DNA of 64,000 nt, taken from contig NZ_FOOT01000002.1 of NCBI RefSeq assembly GCF_900113285.1, forward strand, positions 186,001 through 250,000. Direction: 5' to 3'. Shown in pieces: positions 17,277 to 26,615 of the stretch. Position 1 is the first letter of the stretch, and each line of letters starts with the position of its first letter. The position numbers and the translations under genes were made by a program. The DNA comes from Pontibacter chinhatensis (GTDB taxonomy: Bacteria; Bacteroidota; Bacteroidia; Cytophagales; Hymenobacteraceae). The notes under the pieces are model-generated. The model had not been told where the DNA came from. It worked only from the letters and a program-made list of their open reading frames with translations, and did not search any database.

Positions 17277-17894
17277 TCAATTATCATTCCCCTGGAACTT
17301 AGGCATTGTGGCCACGCCCTCTGCACTGATTCCCTCTGATTTAAATATCTTAAAGATAGTCAGAAAGATAATCTTAAGGTCCAGCCAGGGCGTCATGTTA
17401 TCCACATACCACACATCATACTGAAATTTCTGATTCCAACTGATGGCATTACGTCCATTAACCTGCGCCCAGCCTGTTATTCCCGGTCTTACCTGATGCC
17501 TTCGTTGCTGCTCTTCGTTATATAGGGGCAGGTATTCCACCAGCAAAGGGCGAGGTCCAATCAAGCTCATGTCTCCCTTGATTACGTTCAGCAGTTGTGG
17601 TATTTCATCCAAAGACGTCTTGCGCACAAATTTTCCTACTGACGTCAGGCGCACTTCATCTGGTAACAGATTGCCTTGTTCATCCTTCAGATCGTTCATC
17701 GTTTTATACTTGATCACCCGGAAGATCTTCCCATTTCTTCCTGGCCGTGGCTGCAGGAAGAAGGGTTTCCCTTGGTTAGCAAAGTATAGCAAGCCTGTTA
17801 CTACCAGAAAAACCGGCAATAATATAGTAAAACCTATCAGGCTAAGTATAAAATCGAATAGCCGCTTTAAAAAATTACGGTAAAACCAGTTCAT
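17277..17894 (-). CDS. Phosphoglycosyl transferase (PglC-like, bacterial sugar transferase)
   Basis: A 205-residue monotopic membrane enzyme. A hydrophobic re-entrant helix spans about 12-38. The basic GRNGKIFRVIKYKTM follows, and Asp96-Glu97 in SLDEIPQLLNVIKGD form the catalytic dyad; GPRPLLVEYLPLY and GITGWAQVNGRN are family signatures. It transfers a sugar-1-phosphate from a UDP-sugar to undecaprenyl phosphate, starting glycan assembly on the inner membrane. Given its neighbours the likely sugar is diNAc-bacillosamine (inference). It lies 193 bases upstream of the PglD-like gene; the gap may hold an extra promoter. Confidence 0.9.
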   Translation of the reverse strand: MNWFYRNFLKRLFDFILSLIGFTILLPVFLVVTGLLYFANQGKPFFLQPRPGRNGKIFRVIKYKTMNDLKDEQGNLLPDEVRLTSVGKFVRKTSLDEIPQLLNVIKGDMSLIGPRPLLVEYLPLYNEEQQRRHQVRPGITGWAQVNGRNAISWNQKFQYDVWYVDNMTPWLDLKIIFLTIFKIFKSEGISAEGVATMPKFQGNDN

Positions 17895-17955
17895 AAATCC
17901 TTAGCTGATCCCGAGGGAGGCAACTATGTTGTAAAGTTATTATGTCAGCAACCGA

Positions 17956-19317
17956 TTATTCGGTTGCTGACGTTGAATCTAGTTGAGGAACTTGTTGAGC
18001 CACCCCGATGCCGTGGTAGGCGAATCCTTTGGCGGCCAGTTCTGCTCCGTCGTAGATGTTTCTTCCGTCGAAGACCACCTTCTCCTTCATCAGCTTGCCC
18101 ACCACACTGAAGTTAGGGGAGCGGAACTCGGGCCACTCGGTCACCAAGAGCAGCGCGTCGGCGTCAATGAGGGCCTCGTACTCGTCCTTGCCGTACTCCA
18201 CCCTGTCGCCGAGCGAGTGACGGGCCTCGGCCATGGCCACCGGGTCGTAGGCCTTCACCCTCGCGCCCGCCTCCAGCAGCCGCTCGATGATGACCAGCGA
18301 GGGAGCCTCGCGCATGTCGTCGGTCTTGGGCTTGAAGGAGAGGCCCCACACGGCAAAGGTCCTGCCAGCGAGGTCGCCGTTGAAGTGGGCCACGACCTTG
18401 TCGAAGAGCACCGACTTCTGCCGCTCGTTGACCTGCTCCACGGCCTGCAGCACCTGCATAGCGTAGCCGTTCTCAGAAGCTGTCTTGATAAGGGCTTTCA
18501 CGTCCTTGGGAAAGCAAGAGCCGCCGTAGCCGATGCCCGGGTAGATGAACTTGTTGCCGATGCGGGCGTCACTTCCAATGCCGCGGCGCACCATGTTCAC
18601 ATCAGCGCCCATGATTTCGCACAGGTTGGCCACATCGTTCATGAAGCTGATTTTGGTGGCCAGCATGGCGTTGGCCGCGTACTTGGTCATTTCAGCCGAA
18701 GGGATGTCCATGAAGATGAGCGGGTGGCCGTTCATCAGGAAGGGCTTGTAGAGGCGGCTCATCACCTGCTCGGCCCGCTCGCTCTCCACGCCCACCACGA
18801 TGCGGTCGGGCTTCAAAAAGTCGTCGATGGCGGCGCCCTCCTTCAGAAACTCGGGGTTGGAGGCCACGTCGAAGTCAATCTGCTCGCCCCTGGCCTCCAA
18901 TTCCTCGGCGATGGCCTGGCGCACCTTCCGGGCCGTGCCCACGGGCACGGTGCTCTTGGTCACCACCACCGTGTAGCCCTTGAGCGAGCGGCCTATATGG
19001 CGGGCCACCGCGAGCACGTACTTCAGGTCGGCCGAGCCGTCCTCGCCCGGCGGGGTGCCCACGGCGATGAAGACGGCCTCGCAGCCGCAGCTCTCCACCA
19101 CCTCCGACAGGTCAGTGGAGAAGCTAAGGCGGCCCTTCTGGGCGTTGCGCTCCACCATCTCCTCCAGCCCCGGCTCGTAGATGGGCAAAATGCCCTGCCG
19201 CAGGTTCTCTATCTTCCGCTCGTCAATGTCGATGCAGGTCACGTCGATGCCCACCTCGGCAAAGCACGTGCCCGTCACCAGGCCCACGTAGCCCGTGCCC
19301 ACTACTGCTATTCTCAT
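17956..19317 (-). CDS. ugd: UDP-glucose 6-dehydrogenase
   Basis: A 453-residue enzyme from the ATG at 19317 (MRIAVVGTGYVGLVTGTCF). The longer frame to 19365 adds 16 residues of unlikely sequence, so I reject it. GTGYVG at 7-12 binds NAD, and Cys268 in GYGGSCFPKD is the catalytic cysteine. It oxidises UDP-glucose to UDP-glucuronate, which the epimerase at 37.4 kb could convert to UDP-galacturonate. The gene is strikingly GC-rich at third positions (roughly 63% GC against about 47% next door), has no AAGTATA motif, and has a long spurious antisense frame. It was probably acquired from a GC-rich relative. Confidence 0.93.
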   Translation of the reverse strand: MRIAVVGTGYVGLVTGTCFAEVGIDVTCIDIDERKIENLRQGILPIYEPGLEEMVERNAQKGRLSFSTDLSEVVESCGCEAVFIAVGTPPGEDGSADLKYVLAVARHIGRSLKGYTVVVTKSTVPVGTARKVRQAIAEELEARGEQIDFDVASNPEFLKEGAAIDDFLKPDRIVVGVESERAEQVMSRLYKPFLMNGHPLIFMDIPSAEMTKYAANAMLATKISFMNDVANLCEIMGADVNMVRRGIGSDARIGNKFIYPGIGYGGSCFPKDVKALIKTASENGYAMQVLQAVEQVNERQKSVLFDKVVAHFNGDLAGRTFAVWGLSFKPKTDDMREAPSLVIIERLLEAGARVKAYDPVAMAEARHSLGDRVEYGKDEYEALIDADALLLVTEWPEFRSPNFSVVGKLMKEKVVFDGRNIYDGAELAAKGFAYHGIGVAQQVPQLDSTSATE

Positions 19318-19412
19318 ATGTTTGTTTGTTTTACCATTTCTGTTTGAAGCAAATAACCCTAGCAAAAGCGCCCTTCAAACAAACTTGTGTATAAATGATT
19401 AAATATTCTCTT

Positions 19413-20609
19413 CTAGGCCTCTGTTGTTGAGGGCTTCTTAACATTGAACAGTCCCTTCTTTTGGAGATGCTCCTGATACTCCTGGTAGAGTAATTCCCAG
19501 AAATGCTGCTGATCGTAGCGCTCTACTATCATGCGACGAGCATTCGCCTTTAGGTGCAAATATAATACTTTGTCTGTTAGCAGCCGCTCCATGGCCTCCA
19601 GCAGTTTCTGCTCGTTCTTTGGTGGGATGATCAGCCCATTTTCCCCCTCCACGATAATCTCGTTACAGCCATTTATGTCTGTTACAATACTAGGTAACTC
19701 AAAACAGCCCGCCTGCATTGGTACATTAGGAAACCCTTCTCTGTAGGATGGAAAAGCGAGTGCATGGCTCAGTGCCAGGTATGGACGCACCTCATTCTGG
19801 TATCCGACTGTCAGGATAGAAGCATTCTGCTCTATTTCCTGCAAAGTTTCTAAGGGCAGTGGATCCAAGTCTTGCTCCAGTGGTCCAACCAGCAATAATT
19901 TCAAATACTTGTGGCGGGTTTGCAGCGCTTTGAAGGCTGATACCAACTCACGAATACCTTTATCCTTTACCAGCCGGCCAATAAACAAAAAGACAAAGTC
20001 TTCCGGTTGTATTCCCACTTCCTGCCTGAGCTGTTGTACCTGGCTTTGCTCCAGCGCCTCTGTACTGAAGAACTGTGTATTGATGCCGTTACTACTTCCA
20101 TTGCCGATCACCTTCACCTTTTCAGGACTGCAAAAGCCACTCTGAAGTATAAAATCTTTCAGTACTGTTGAGTTAGGGTATACTTTGGTAGCACAAGCAT
20201 ACGTCAGTTTTTCCACAGCGTTTAAGATTCTGCGCGTTACACCACTGGTTTCCATCAGTGGCAAGCCAGCTACTGTATGCAAACGCACTGGTACTCTTGC
20301 CAGCATACCGCCCAACATGCCAATAATGCCGGCTTTGGGTGTGTGTGAATGGACAATTTCTGGCTTGTGCTTTACACAGAGCCTATAAAACTGCCATAAC
20401 GCTTTTAAGTCCTGGATAGGGGTAATTTTGCGTGTCATGGGCACCAGCACATGCTCACACTCCTGCTCCTCTACCACTGCTTTAGCTTCAGGTCCATTTG
20501 CAGATATCATCAGCGGCTCAAAACCTTTGGAACGCATGTAAGGTAGCTGCCCAGTGATGAGCTTCTGTAAAGAAAGGGGGACTGTAGTGATTCTGAAAAG
20601 CTTTGGCAT
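19413..20609 (-). CDS. Family 4 glycosyltransferase
   Basis: A 398-residue GT-B fold transferase. The N-terminal half has VHSHTPKAGIIGML and LHTVAGLPL, which resemble the acceptor-binding side of WbnK/WbaZ-like enzymes. The C-terminal half carries GRLVKDKGIRELVSAF and the donor-site motif FPSYREGFPNVPMQAGCFEL (E-x7-E type). The enzyme would add a sugar to the lipid-linked glycan in the cytoplasm; donor and acceptor cannot be told from sequence. Two AAGTATA copies inside it suggest that, unlike the genes to its right, it is native to this genome or long resident. Confidence 0.88.
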   Translation of the reverse strand: MPKLFRITTVPLSLQKLITGQLPYMRSKGFEPLMISANGPEAKAVVEEQECEHVLVPMTRKITPIQDLKALWQFYRLCVKHKPEIVHSHTPKAGIIGMLGGMLARVPVRLHTVAGLPLMETSGVTRRILNAVEKLTYACATKVYPNSTVLKDFILQSGFCSPEKVKVIGNGSSNGINTQFFSTEALEQSQVQQLRQEVGIQPEDFVFLFIGRLVKDKGIRELVSAFKALQTRHKYLKLLLVGPLEQDLDPLPLETLQEIEQNASILTVGYQNEVRPYLALSHALAFPSYREGFPNVPMQAGCFELPSIVTDINGCNEIIVEGENGLIIPPKNEQKLLEAMERLLTDKVLYLHLKANARRMIVERYDQQHFWELLYQEYQEHLQKKGLFNVKKPSTTEA

Positions 20610-20764
20610 ATTACTTACTTTTCACCTGCTCATAAATAGGGTAAGGTGTAGGGTGTGTTATTGCTAAAATTAATTTTGACCCCAATTGGGATTTAACTCT
20701 TCTGAAAGAAGCAAAAAACATTTATATTTATGCTAAGATATTTACTTTATCTATCACCGTAAAC

Positions 20765-21754
20765 CTAACGCGTACTACTCCAAATATACTCCTGAACTTC
20801 CTTCATTGTCATACTTACCATCCCATACTGTCGGTGAAGGTTACCAAAATGGTTAATGATTTCTAAAAGATCTTTTAAACTTTGTTCTGGAAATTCACCA
20901 AAATTATGCGGGTGCCACCACAAATGGTAGCATTCATTCCTTTTAGCAGCTTCCGACATTTCGTTCAGAATACGCTTCAGGCGAAGTCTGTTTAAAAGAG
21001 GCTTACTACCATTCACCGGCCTAAGAAATCTACTTGCTGGTATCGCCAAAGGCACTCCCTCTACATGTTGTAGCGATGATAGCGGGTATGAAGTTCTCTG
21101 CCCTAATGGTAGATATCCATCTCCAGTTCTAAATATCTTGTTCAACAGGTTTTCCCCAACCGTGTCTTTCCAAAACCAGTCTTTGGGATTTGACCTCACA
21201 CTGGTGATTCCCTCCTCTAAACACACCTGCAGATAAACTTGGTTAAATTGATTACGCGGGAAAACTAGCGAAGCTGGAGCTGGAAATCCTTTCTTTATTG
21301 CAATCTTTTTGGCTGCTTTAAGGTCCGCTTTAAACTGCTCCAGAGTTTGTCCCTGCTCTTTACAATAGTAGTGGCAGTAAGTATGGGTGGCTAGTTCCTG
21401 ATAGGGTGTAGTAGCTATTTGCATTACTAGCTCAGGGGCAAAGAAGTTAGTATCTAGTGTACTGTTTTGACCATATAGATCCTTAAGTCGGTAAGCTGAG
21501 AGATACTTATTTATATATGTTGGTTGCTGTGCCGGATTGTATTGCCGCCACTCCTGCCAGTCTCCGGCAAATAACATCCCCACTGTAGCCCAAGTTACGT
21601 GAATTTGCTCTTTTTTGAATATAGATAATAGCTTAGGAACTACCTGTAGTGTATTGTTAAAATACTCTAGCCTACCCTCTAAAGCTGTCTTATCAAAAAT
21701 TCCCCAGTATAATTCAAAATCTAGGGAGATAGTAAATACAGGTATGTTTTGCAT
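20765..21754 (-). CDS. NodB-like polysaccharide deacetylase family protein
   Basis: A 329-residue carbohydrate esterase 4-like protein. FTISLDFELYWG at 7-18 corresponds to the first metal-binding motif (the usual TFDDG), and ATHTYCHYYC supplies the two histidines of the second motif. HLWWHPHNFGEFPEQS near the C terminus resembles the end of the family domain. It has no signal peptide, so it would act in the cytoplasm or on a lipid-linked intermediate. The known reaction is removal of N- or O-acetyl groups; the substrate is unknown. Its ATG overlaps the stop of the upstream membrane protein by one base. Confidence 0.8.
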   Translation of the reverse strand: MQNIPVFTISLDFELYWGIFDKTALEGRLEYFNNTLQVVPKLLSIFKKEQIHVTWATVGMLFAGDWQEWRQYNPAQQPTYINKYLSAYRLKDLYGQNSTLDTNFFAPELVMQIATTPYQELATHTYCHYYCKEQGQTLEQFKADLKAAKKIAIKKGFPAPASLVFPRNQFNQVYLQVCLEEGITSVRSNPKDWFWKDTVGENLLNKIFRTGDGYLPLGQRTSYPLSSLQHVEGVPLAIPASRFLRPVNGSKPLLNRLRLKRILNEMSEAAKRNECYHLWWHPHNFGEFPEQSLKDLLEIINHFGNLHRQYGMVSMTMKEVQEYIWSSTR

Positions 21755-22986
21755 TATATTAAACGTAAACGTTTGGTTGGCATTGCAACTGAAGCTTTTC
21801 CTTCTTCCTTTAAACTCTTTTTTTTCTGTTGCTTATATTCTAAAAAGGCTAGGATTACAAAAAAGAAAAAATACATAACCATACTCTTCTGCCGAATCAC
21901 AATGCCCAGGTTCGACATTACCATGGAGAGGGCTACTGAAGATGAGACAAAAGTTACTAGGCTCATTTTAACTAAGGACGTAGACTGTTTGATAAACGGA
22001 ATAAAGTCTTTGTCCACCAGCTTCCACGTCAACAAAAGATAAAAGAGATTCTCAAACGATATATACAATCCCAGAACACCTGGTGCATCAAAAAAAAGAG
22101 GTCTGAACCAGAAAGTAAAGAGCTTAAGAGGAAGCGGATAACTTGTTATATCTAAACCAGAACCAGCACTACTTAGGCGCCCAGCTTGAACCTGAGATAA
22201 GTCTTGAAAACTTCCCAGAACATCTTCCTCATTTAGATTAGCAAAAACTAAAATACTTTCATACATTATTGCAAGCCCTCCAATAAATGCTACATATATG
22301 AGCACCTTTTGGTACATAGGCACTTTCTCACTGCCAGTAATGTACCCTGCCACTGCACCAACACCTAGGAAAAGGAACATGTGTGGGCGAATATGATAGA
22401 CAATCAGAGCACCTACAAGTAATGAAAGCCATCTTCTCTGAGGAGCAGACAAAGCATAAGTGAACATAGCTATTCCTAAGAAAATCAGGGCTCCTTTGCC
22501 TAAAGAAGAAGTCCAAAAATGCATATTAGGGAGGAAAAGCAATAACATAAATAGGTCATACCCTTTATATCTTAAATCTACCCTAATATTTTCCTTAAAA
22601 AAGATATAAAAATACAAGAAACCTAAATAGCCGAACCAAGCAAAAAGTACCATTGCCATTTCATAACTAAACCCTAAAGTATTTACAAATGGATAAGCTA
22701 TGAAATCTATAAAACGTGTACCTGTTTGGTAAATGCTTAACCAAGAAGGATAAGCAAAATCAGACTCTACTCGAGTATAGTATGCTTTAGAATCTGAATT
22801 ATTAAAAGTCGCGTATAAATAGTAAACAAAAGTGAATAAAATATGCCACCAATAAAGATTATTTAGTAAATTAACTTTCAGAAAGGGAAAATACTTTTTC
22901 TTCGCCCTTATCAGAGGCTGATTAACTGCATAAAGAAGTAAAATAAGAAAAATAGCTCCCAGCATATTAAAAAAGCTCCATATCAC
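21754..22986 (-). CDS. Multispanning membrane protein, candidate O-antigen/EPS polymerase (Wzy/EpsG-like)
   Basis: A 410-residue protein with about ten hydrophobic segments. The pattern (a long first loop, YHIRPHMFLFLGVGAVAGY in the middle, a basic C-terminal tail) fits EpsG/Wzy polymerases, which join flipped oligosaccharide repeats at the outer face of the inner membrane. Such proteins share little sequence, so the assignment rests on topology and on its place in the glycan locus, where it is the only polymerase candidate. It overlaps the upstream GNAT gene by 20 bases and the downstream deacetylase gene by one. Confidence 0.7.
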   Translation of the reverse strand: MIWSFFNMLGAIFLILLLYAVNQPLIRAKKKYFPFLKVNLLNNLYWWHILFTFVYYLYATFNNSDSKAYYTRVESDFAYPSWLSIYQTGTRFIDFIAYPFVNTLGFSYEMAMVLFAWFGYLGFLYFYIFFKENIRVDLRYKGYDLFMLLLFLPNMHFWTSSLGKGALIFLGIAMFTYALSAPQRRWLSLLVGALIVYHIRPHMFLFLGVGAVAGYITGSEKVPMYQKVLIYVAFIGGLAIMYESILVFANLNEEDVLGSFQDLSQVQAGRLSSAGSGLDITSYPLPLKLFTFWFRPLFFDAPGVLGLYISFENLFYLLLTWKLVDKDFIPFIKQSTSLVKMSLVTFVSSSVALSMVMSNLGIVIRQKSMVMYFFFFVILAFLEYKQQKKKSLKEEGKASVAMPTKRLRLI

Positions 22987-23929
22987 CCAAGGAGTAGCCC
23001 CAACTCTCCTGTTTACTTAGTTCATTAAACATCTCTTCTTGTAGACTTACATTCCGCAATGTAACGATTGGCCCTTTGTCCAAGATAGGTAACCAACCCA
23101 TATCTGGATACGCATTACTTGTCAATTGATAATGCTTGCCAGAAGCAGAGGTCAGAAAACAAGAAGAACTTATTTTCTTAAAAGAAGCAGTCAATGAGCT
23201 TTTCGCTTTTTCGTTAAAAGATTTATCATCAATTATTAGATCAACTACACGCATTTCTAAGCCAAATCTATGTGGTTTGATACGGTAGAATAACGCATAA
23301 GATTGATAATCAGAAAGGAAGTAGTAATCAAAAATAGGGTTCTCTAAGTAGCGCCACCTAATATAAGCAGGACTTAAAAGGGTCTGTACCCGCCCAATTG
23401 ATAGAATTGGATTAGAGAACCTTGAAACTAGGCTTTCTAGCTTATGCCAATCTTGTGGAGGAGATTTCGGCATAGCTTTTCGTTTATATGCAAAAGGAGA
23501 TACCTTCAATTTCAAAGCCATTCGCCCCATTTCGGTCCACCCCATTTTAAGGTAGCCAGGCTTGCTGCTCTCATTAGGTGTATTATAAACTAAGTTTATT
23601 CCAGCTTCTTCAGCATTAACTAGACCTTGTAAAGTCAGTTTCTTAAATATTCCTCTCCCTTGATAGTCTGGGTGAGTCGCTGTATCCACAGCTCGAACTG
23701 CTTGCAGTATCTGCCCTTTATATATCCATTGCCATCTCAGGAAAGCTCTTACACCAACTACTTGCCCACCTTCTTCGGCCACCAATACAGGCGAAGCTCC
23801 ATGTGGATTTTCCACATGCTTCCATCTCCAAAGACGCTCAGACTTTTGTATCAGCCCCTCACCCAAAGATGATTTCAGTAGTTCTACAATCGCAGGAATA
23901 TCCTCTATTGTTCCCTTTCTTATTAGCAT
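22967..23929 (-). CDS. GNAT-family N-acetyltransferase
   Basis: A 320-residue protein. The acetyl-CoA site is visible as AVDTATHPDYQGRGIFKKLT at about 90-110 (the Q/R-x-x-G-x-G/A pyrophosphate loop). NLVYNTPNESSKPGYLKMGW follows, and the C-terminal half is an unassigned extension, as is common for GNAT proteins in Bacteroidetes glycan loci. It may acylate a sugar amino group or a surface-glycan precursor; the substrate is unknown. Its 3' end overlaps the polymerase candidate by 20 bases, so the two are co-translated. Confidence 0.82.
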   Translation of the reverse strand: MLIRKGTIEDIPAIVELLKSSLGEGLIQKSERLWRWKHVENPHGASPVLVAEEGGQVVGVRAFLRWQWIYKGQILQAVRAVDTATHPDYQGRGIFKKLTLQGLVNAEEAGINLVYNTPNESSKPGYLKMGWTEMGRMALKLKVSPFAYKRKAMPKSPPQDWHKLESLVSRFSNPILSIGRVQTLLSPAYIRWRYLENPIFDYYFLSDYQSYALFYRIKPHRFGLEMRVVDLIIDDKSFNEKAKSSLTASFKKISSSCFLTSASGKHYQLTSNAYPDMGWLPILDKGPIVTLRNVSLQEEMFNELSKQESWGYSLGDMELF

Positions 23930-24253
23930 AGTTTATATCTGTTCTCAATTTCCCTCTCTAGCATTCAACTTATTGGGAAGGGGTTAAATTTTTTACTGCT
24001 ATTCGATCTGCTCACCGGCACTGTAAACTCTTAAACGCTTCTTCCCCCACGGTAGAAATCATTTATCTATTTAGCAATAACGGCAGTTTGTATTTATTAC
24101 AATAGTATTTTCCTATATTATGAGAAGTGAAGGACCAATGTTATCTCCTATCAAAAAGGGAGTCAAATCTTTCTTGAAGTGATGGCGAAGAATATGAAAA
24201 TATAGTCAGATTTCTTGGGAGTGCAGAGTAAGAACTAAACAAACTCTCCATTA
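23930..24253. other. Gene-free stretch inside the glycan locus
   Basis: This AT-rich 324-base gap splits the locus into two transcription blocks. No coding frame, strong terminator or clear TAnnTTTG box was found on the minus strand. Confidence 0.4.
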
Positions 24254-25435
24254 TCATTTTTTTAAATACAAATATAACTTTTCCAGACACTCTGCCATTT
24301 TATTTATGCTAAAATCAGCCTGCACCTTTGCACGGGCACCTAAAGCTAGAGCAGAACACTGGTCGGAGTTATTAAGCAACTGTACTCCAAATTCAACTAG
24401 TTTATCATAGTTATCTACTTCGCAGATCAGGCCACTACTTCCATTTACTACTACTTCACCTACTCCCCCGGCCTTGGTACTAATTATCGCGCAGGAGCAG
24501 CTCATAGCTTCTAGTAAGGCGATAGGCAATCCTTCAAAAACAGATGACATCATATAGATATCCATAGCACTGAAGTATGGTTTTACATCCGTTTTTAGAC
24601 CTGTCATATGCAGACGCTCTTCTAGCCCCAAAGATTTTCTCTTTTCCATTAATTCCTTTTTGAGGGGGCCATCGCCAACAATGATAAAATGGGCCTCAGG
24701 CGTCATTTTCAAAATTTCTGCCGCTATTTCCATCCACAAGTCTAGTCGCTTTTGGAACCTAAAAACTGAAACAGTACCTATCACAGGAGCACTAGCAGGT
24801 ATACCCAATTCATGCTTTATCCTTAAGCCTGCTTGCTCATCTCGCAAAAAATGGGAAGTATTAACCCCATTTAAAATATTAAGTAGGTATGGATGATTGC
24901 TAGACCTATCGATTGTACCTTGTCTACTTACATTATTCAAATCAAGGCTACAAAAGGTAGTACTGGCGTTTTTCCGAATTGATTGTTGCACATCATCTGA
25001 CACGGCCACAGCAGCATCTTGCCAGCTAAAAGTAATTTTGTTTATCCAATATGTTATTTTATTATATCGCTCCCATTTATTATGCTCAGTATAAACTATT
25101 GGTACACCTGTTATCTTTCCAACAACTCGAGCAATTACACCAGCCCAAGGAAGATGACTATGAATAACATCTATTTTGTTCTCCTTTACATAACGGCTAA
25201 TATCTTTAACCCGCTGAAACATCTGAAGGTTATTGCTAGCATTAAAGCAAATTACTGTAGATCCTAAAGCTTGAATGGCAGGAACCATGTCATCTTTCCA
25301 AGGAAGAAAATAAGCAAAATGGAAGTCAAACCGCTGTCTATCATGCACCTTTAAGGTCTCTGGCAAGAGCATTTCAGCTCCGCCTCTCCCAAGCGATTTA
25401 ATTAGATGAAGAATTTTGATTTTATTACTTGACAC
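24254..25435 (-). CDS. Family 4 glycosyltransferase
   Basis: A 393-residue GT-B transferase. The N terminus has LIKSLGRGGAEMLLPETLKV, the glycine-rich loop that binds the acceptor side, and VIHSHLPWAGVIARV. The C-terminal half has FRFQKRLDLWMEIAAEIL and SSVFEGLPIALLEAMSCSCA, the donor-binding E-x7-E motif. Donor and acceptor are unknown. It is AT-rich and lacks the AAGTATA motif. A 73-base gap separates it from the next glycosyltransferase gene upstream. Confidence 0.88.
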   Translation of the reverse strand: MSSNKIKILHLIKSLGRGGAEMLLPETLKVHDRQRFDFHFAYFLPWKDDMVPAIQALGSTVICFNASNNLQMFQRVKDISRYVKENKIDVIHSHLPWAGVIARVVGKITGVPIVYTEHNKWERYNKITYWINKITFSWQDAAVAVSDDVQQSIRKNASTTFCSLDLNNVSRQGTIDRSSNHPYLLNILNGVNTSHFLRDEQAGLRIKHELGIPASAPVIGTVSVFRFQKRLDLWMEIAAEILKMTPEAHFIIVGDGPLKKELMEKRKSLGLEERLHMTGLKTDVKPYFSAMDIYMMSSVFEGLPIALLEAMSCSCAIISTKAGGVGEVVVNGSSGLICEVDNYDKLVEFGVQLLNNSDQCSALALGARAKVQADFSINKMAECLEKLYLYLKK

Positions 25436-25508
25436 GAGGTATTAGAATTCTACTTAAAACCCACCCTCTATACTTTCAAGTTGATTTAGAGGGTCGAACG
25501 ATAATAAA

Positions 25509-26615
25509 TCAAGACAAATTATTTCCTGCGATAACTCGCTCGTATACTTTCTTGAACTTAATTGATATTTGAGTATTCATATACTCCTCAGTAATTAATC
25601 TGTGTGCATTAGCAGTTTTTAGACTAACACCTACACCACCTGCCAAAACTTCAGTTACAGCCTTAATAAATTCCACCAAGTTATCCTTCTCAATTAGCCA
25701 TCCAGTATCCTTATTTACAACTTCACTTATCCCCCCCACATTATTAGCAATAACAGGAGTTTGGCAATACATAGCCTCTAGAATAACTCCTGGAAGTCCT
25801 TCGATTAAACTCGGCATGATAAACGCTGTAGCGTGTTTCACTACCTGCAATACATCATTACGGTAGCCGGCAAATAGTATTCTTTCTTTATTTGGTAGTT
25901 CTGCGACCTTCCTTTCCAACTCTGCGCGCAGGTGGCCGTCCCCAATAATGATCAGAAAGATTGAAGGATCATTTTGTGCAACAGCTTCAAAGATTTTTAG
26001 CAGGGCATCATGATTCTTCTCTGGAACTAGGCTTCCAATATTTACAAGTACTCTGTAGTTATCAAAAACCTCTCGAAGATCTGCTGGTGGCTCTGAAGGA
26101 ATTTCCAGATTCTCAACTCCAATTGGTATAGTTTTGATTTTTGAAGCAGGAAATTTGAAGGTCTCGACAAAATCTTTTTCACATAAATGGCTTACGGATA
26201 CGACAGCATCAACGTATTTCACAAAAAAGCTATTCAATAAGTACTTAGGTTTTGAATTTATAAAATCTCCCATCTTATTTGCGTTTCTAAAAACAACGGG
26301 AGTATTCCACTTATAAAAAAGTTTGCTAAGTATAGCAAACTTTAATGTATCTCCAGCATTCGCCTGAATTAAGTCTGGCTTCTCAGTTTTGATAATATAC
26401 GCTAATCTTCGCCACGCATTAAAGTCCCAAAGCCTCTTAGCCAAAGGTCTATCTAAATGAGTAATCTTACCCTTAAAGGGTAGCTCTGAGGGTCCACTAA
26501 AAATCGAAACTAAGTGTACATTTAAACCAGCATCCTCCAAGTGGTTAGAAAGTTGAGATGCAAATATTTCTGCTCCCCTAAGTTGAGGCTTCTGTACAAG
26601 TTGAATTACCTTCAT
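25509..26615 (-). CDS. Family 4 glycosyltransferase
   Basis: A 368-residue GT-B transferase. VQKPQLRGAEIFASQLSNHL marks the N-terminal loop; ASKIKTIPIGVENLEIPSEP lies between the two domains; MPSLIEGLPGVILEAMYCQT is the donor site with its two glutamates. It shares the retaining GT4 fold with its neighbours but differs enough in sequence to use another sugar. Its start overlaps the stop of the upstream transferase by four bases (ATGA), so the two are coupled. It contains two AAGTATA copies. Confidence 0.88.
   Translation of the reverse strand: MKVIQLVQKPQLRGAEIFASQLSNHLEDAGLNVHLVSIFSGPSELPFKGKITHLDRPLAKRLWDFNAWRRLAYIIKTEKPDLIQANAGDTLKFAILSKLFYKWNTPVVFRNANKMGDFINSKPKYLLNSFFVKYVDAVVSVSHLCEKDFVETFKFPASKIKTIPIGVENLEIPSEPPADLREVFDNYRVLVNIGSLVPEKNHDALLKIFEAVAQNDPSIFLIIIGDGHLRAELERKVAELPNKERILFAGYRNDVLQVVKHATAFIMPSLIEGLPGVILEAMYCQTPVIANNVGGISEVVNKDTGWLIEKDNLVEFIKAVTEVLAGGVGVSLKTANAHRLITEEYMNTQISIKFKKVYERVIAGNNLS

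Noticed and set aside
17983..19347. Open reading frame of 454 codons on the plus strand
   Set aside because: It lies antisense to ugd, is made of Val, His, Leu and Gly in unlikely amounts, and results from the high GC3 of that gene.
17983..19365. Upstream start of ugd at 19365
   Set aside because: The added 16 residues are unrelated to the family, whose N terminus begins MRIAVVGTGYVG at 19317.
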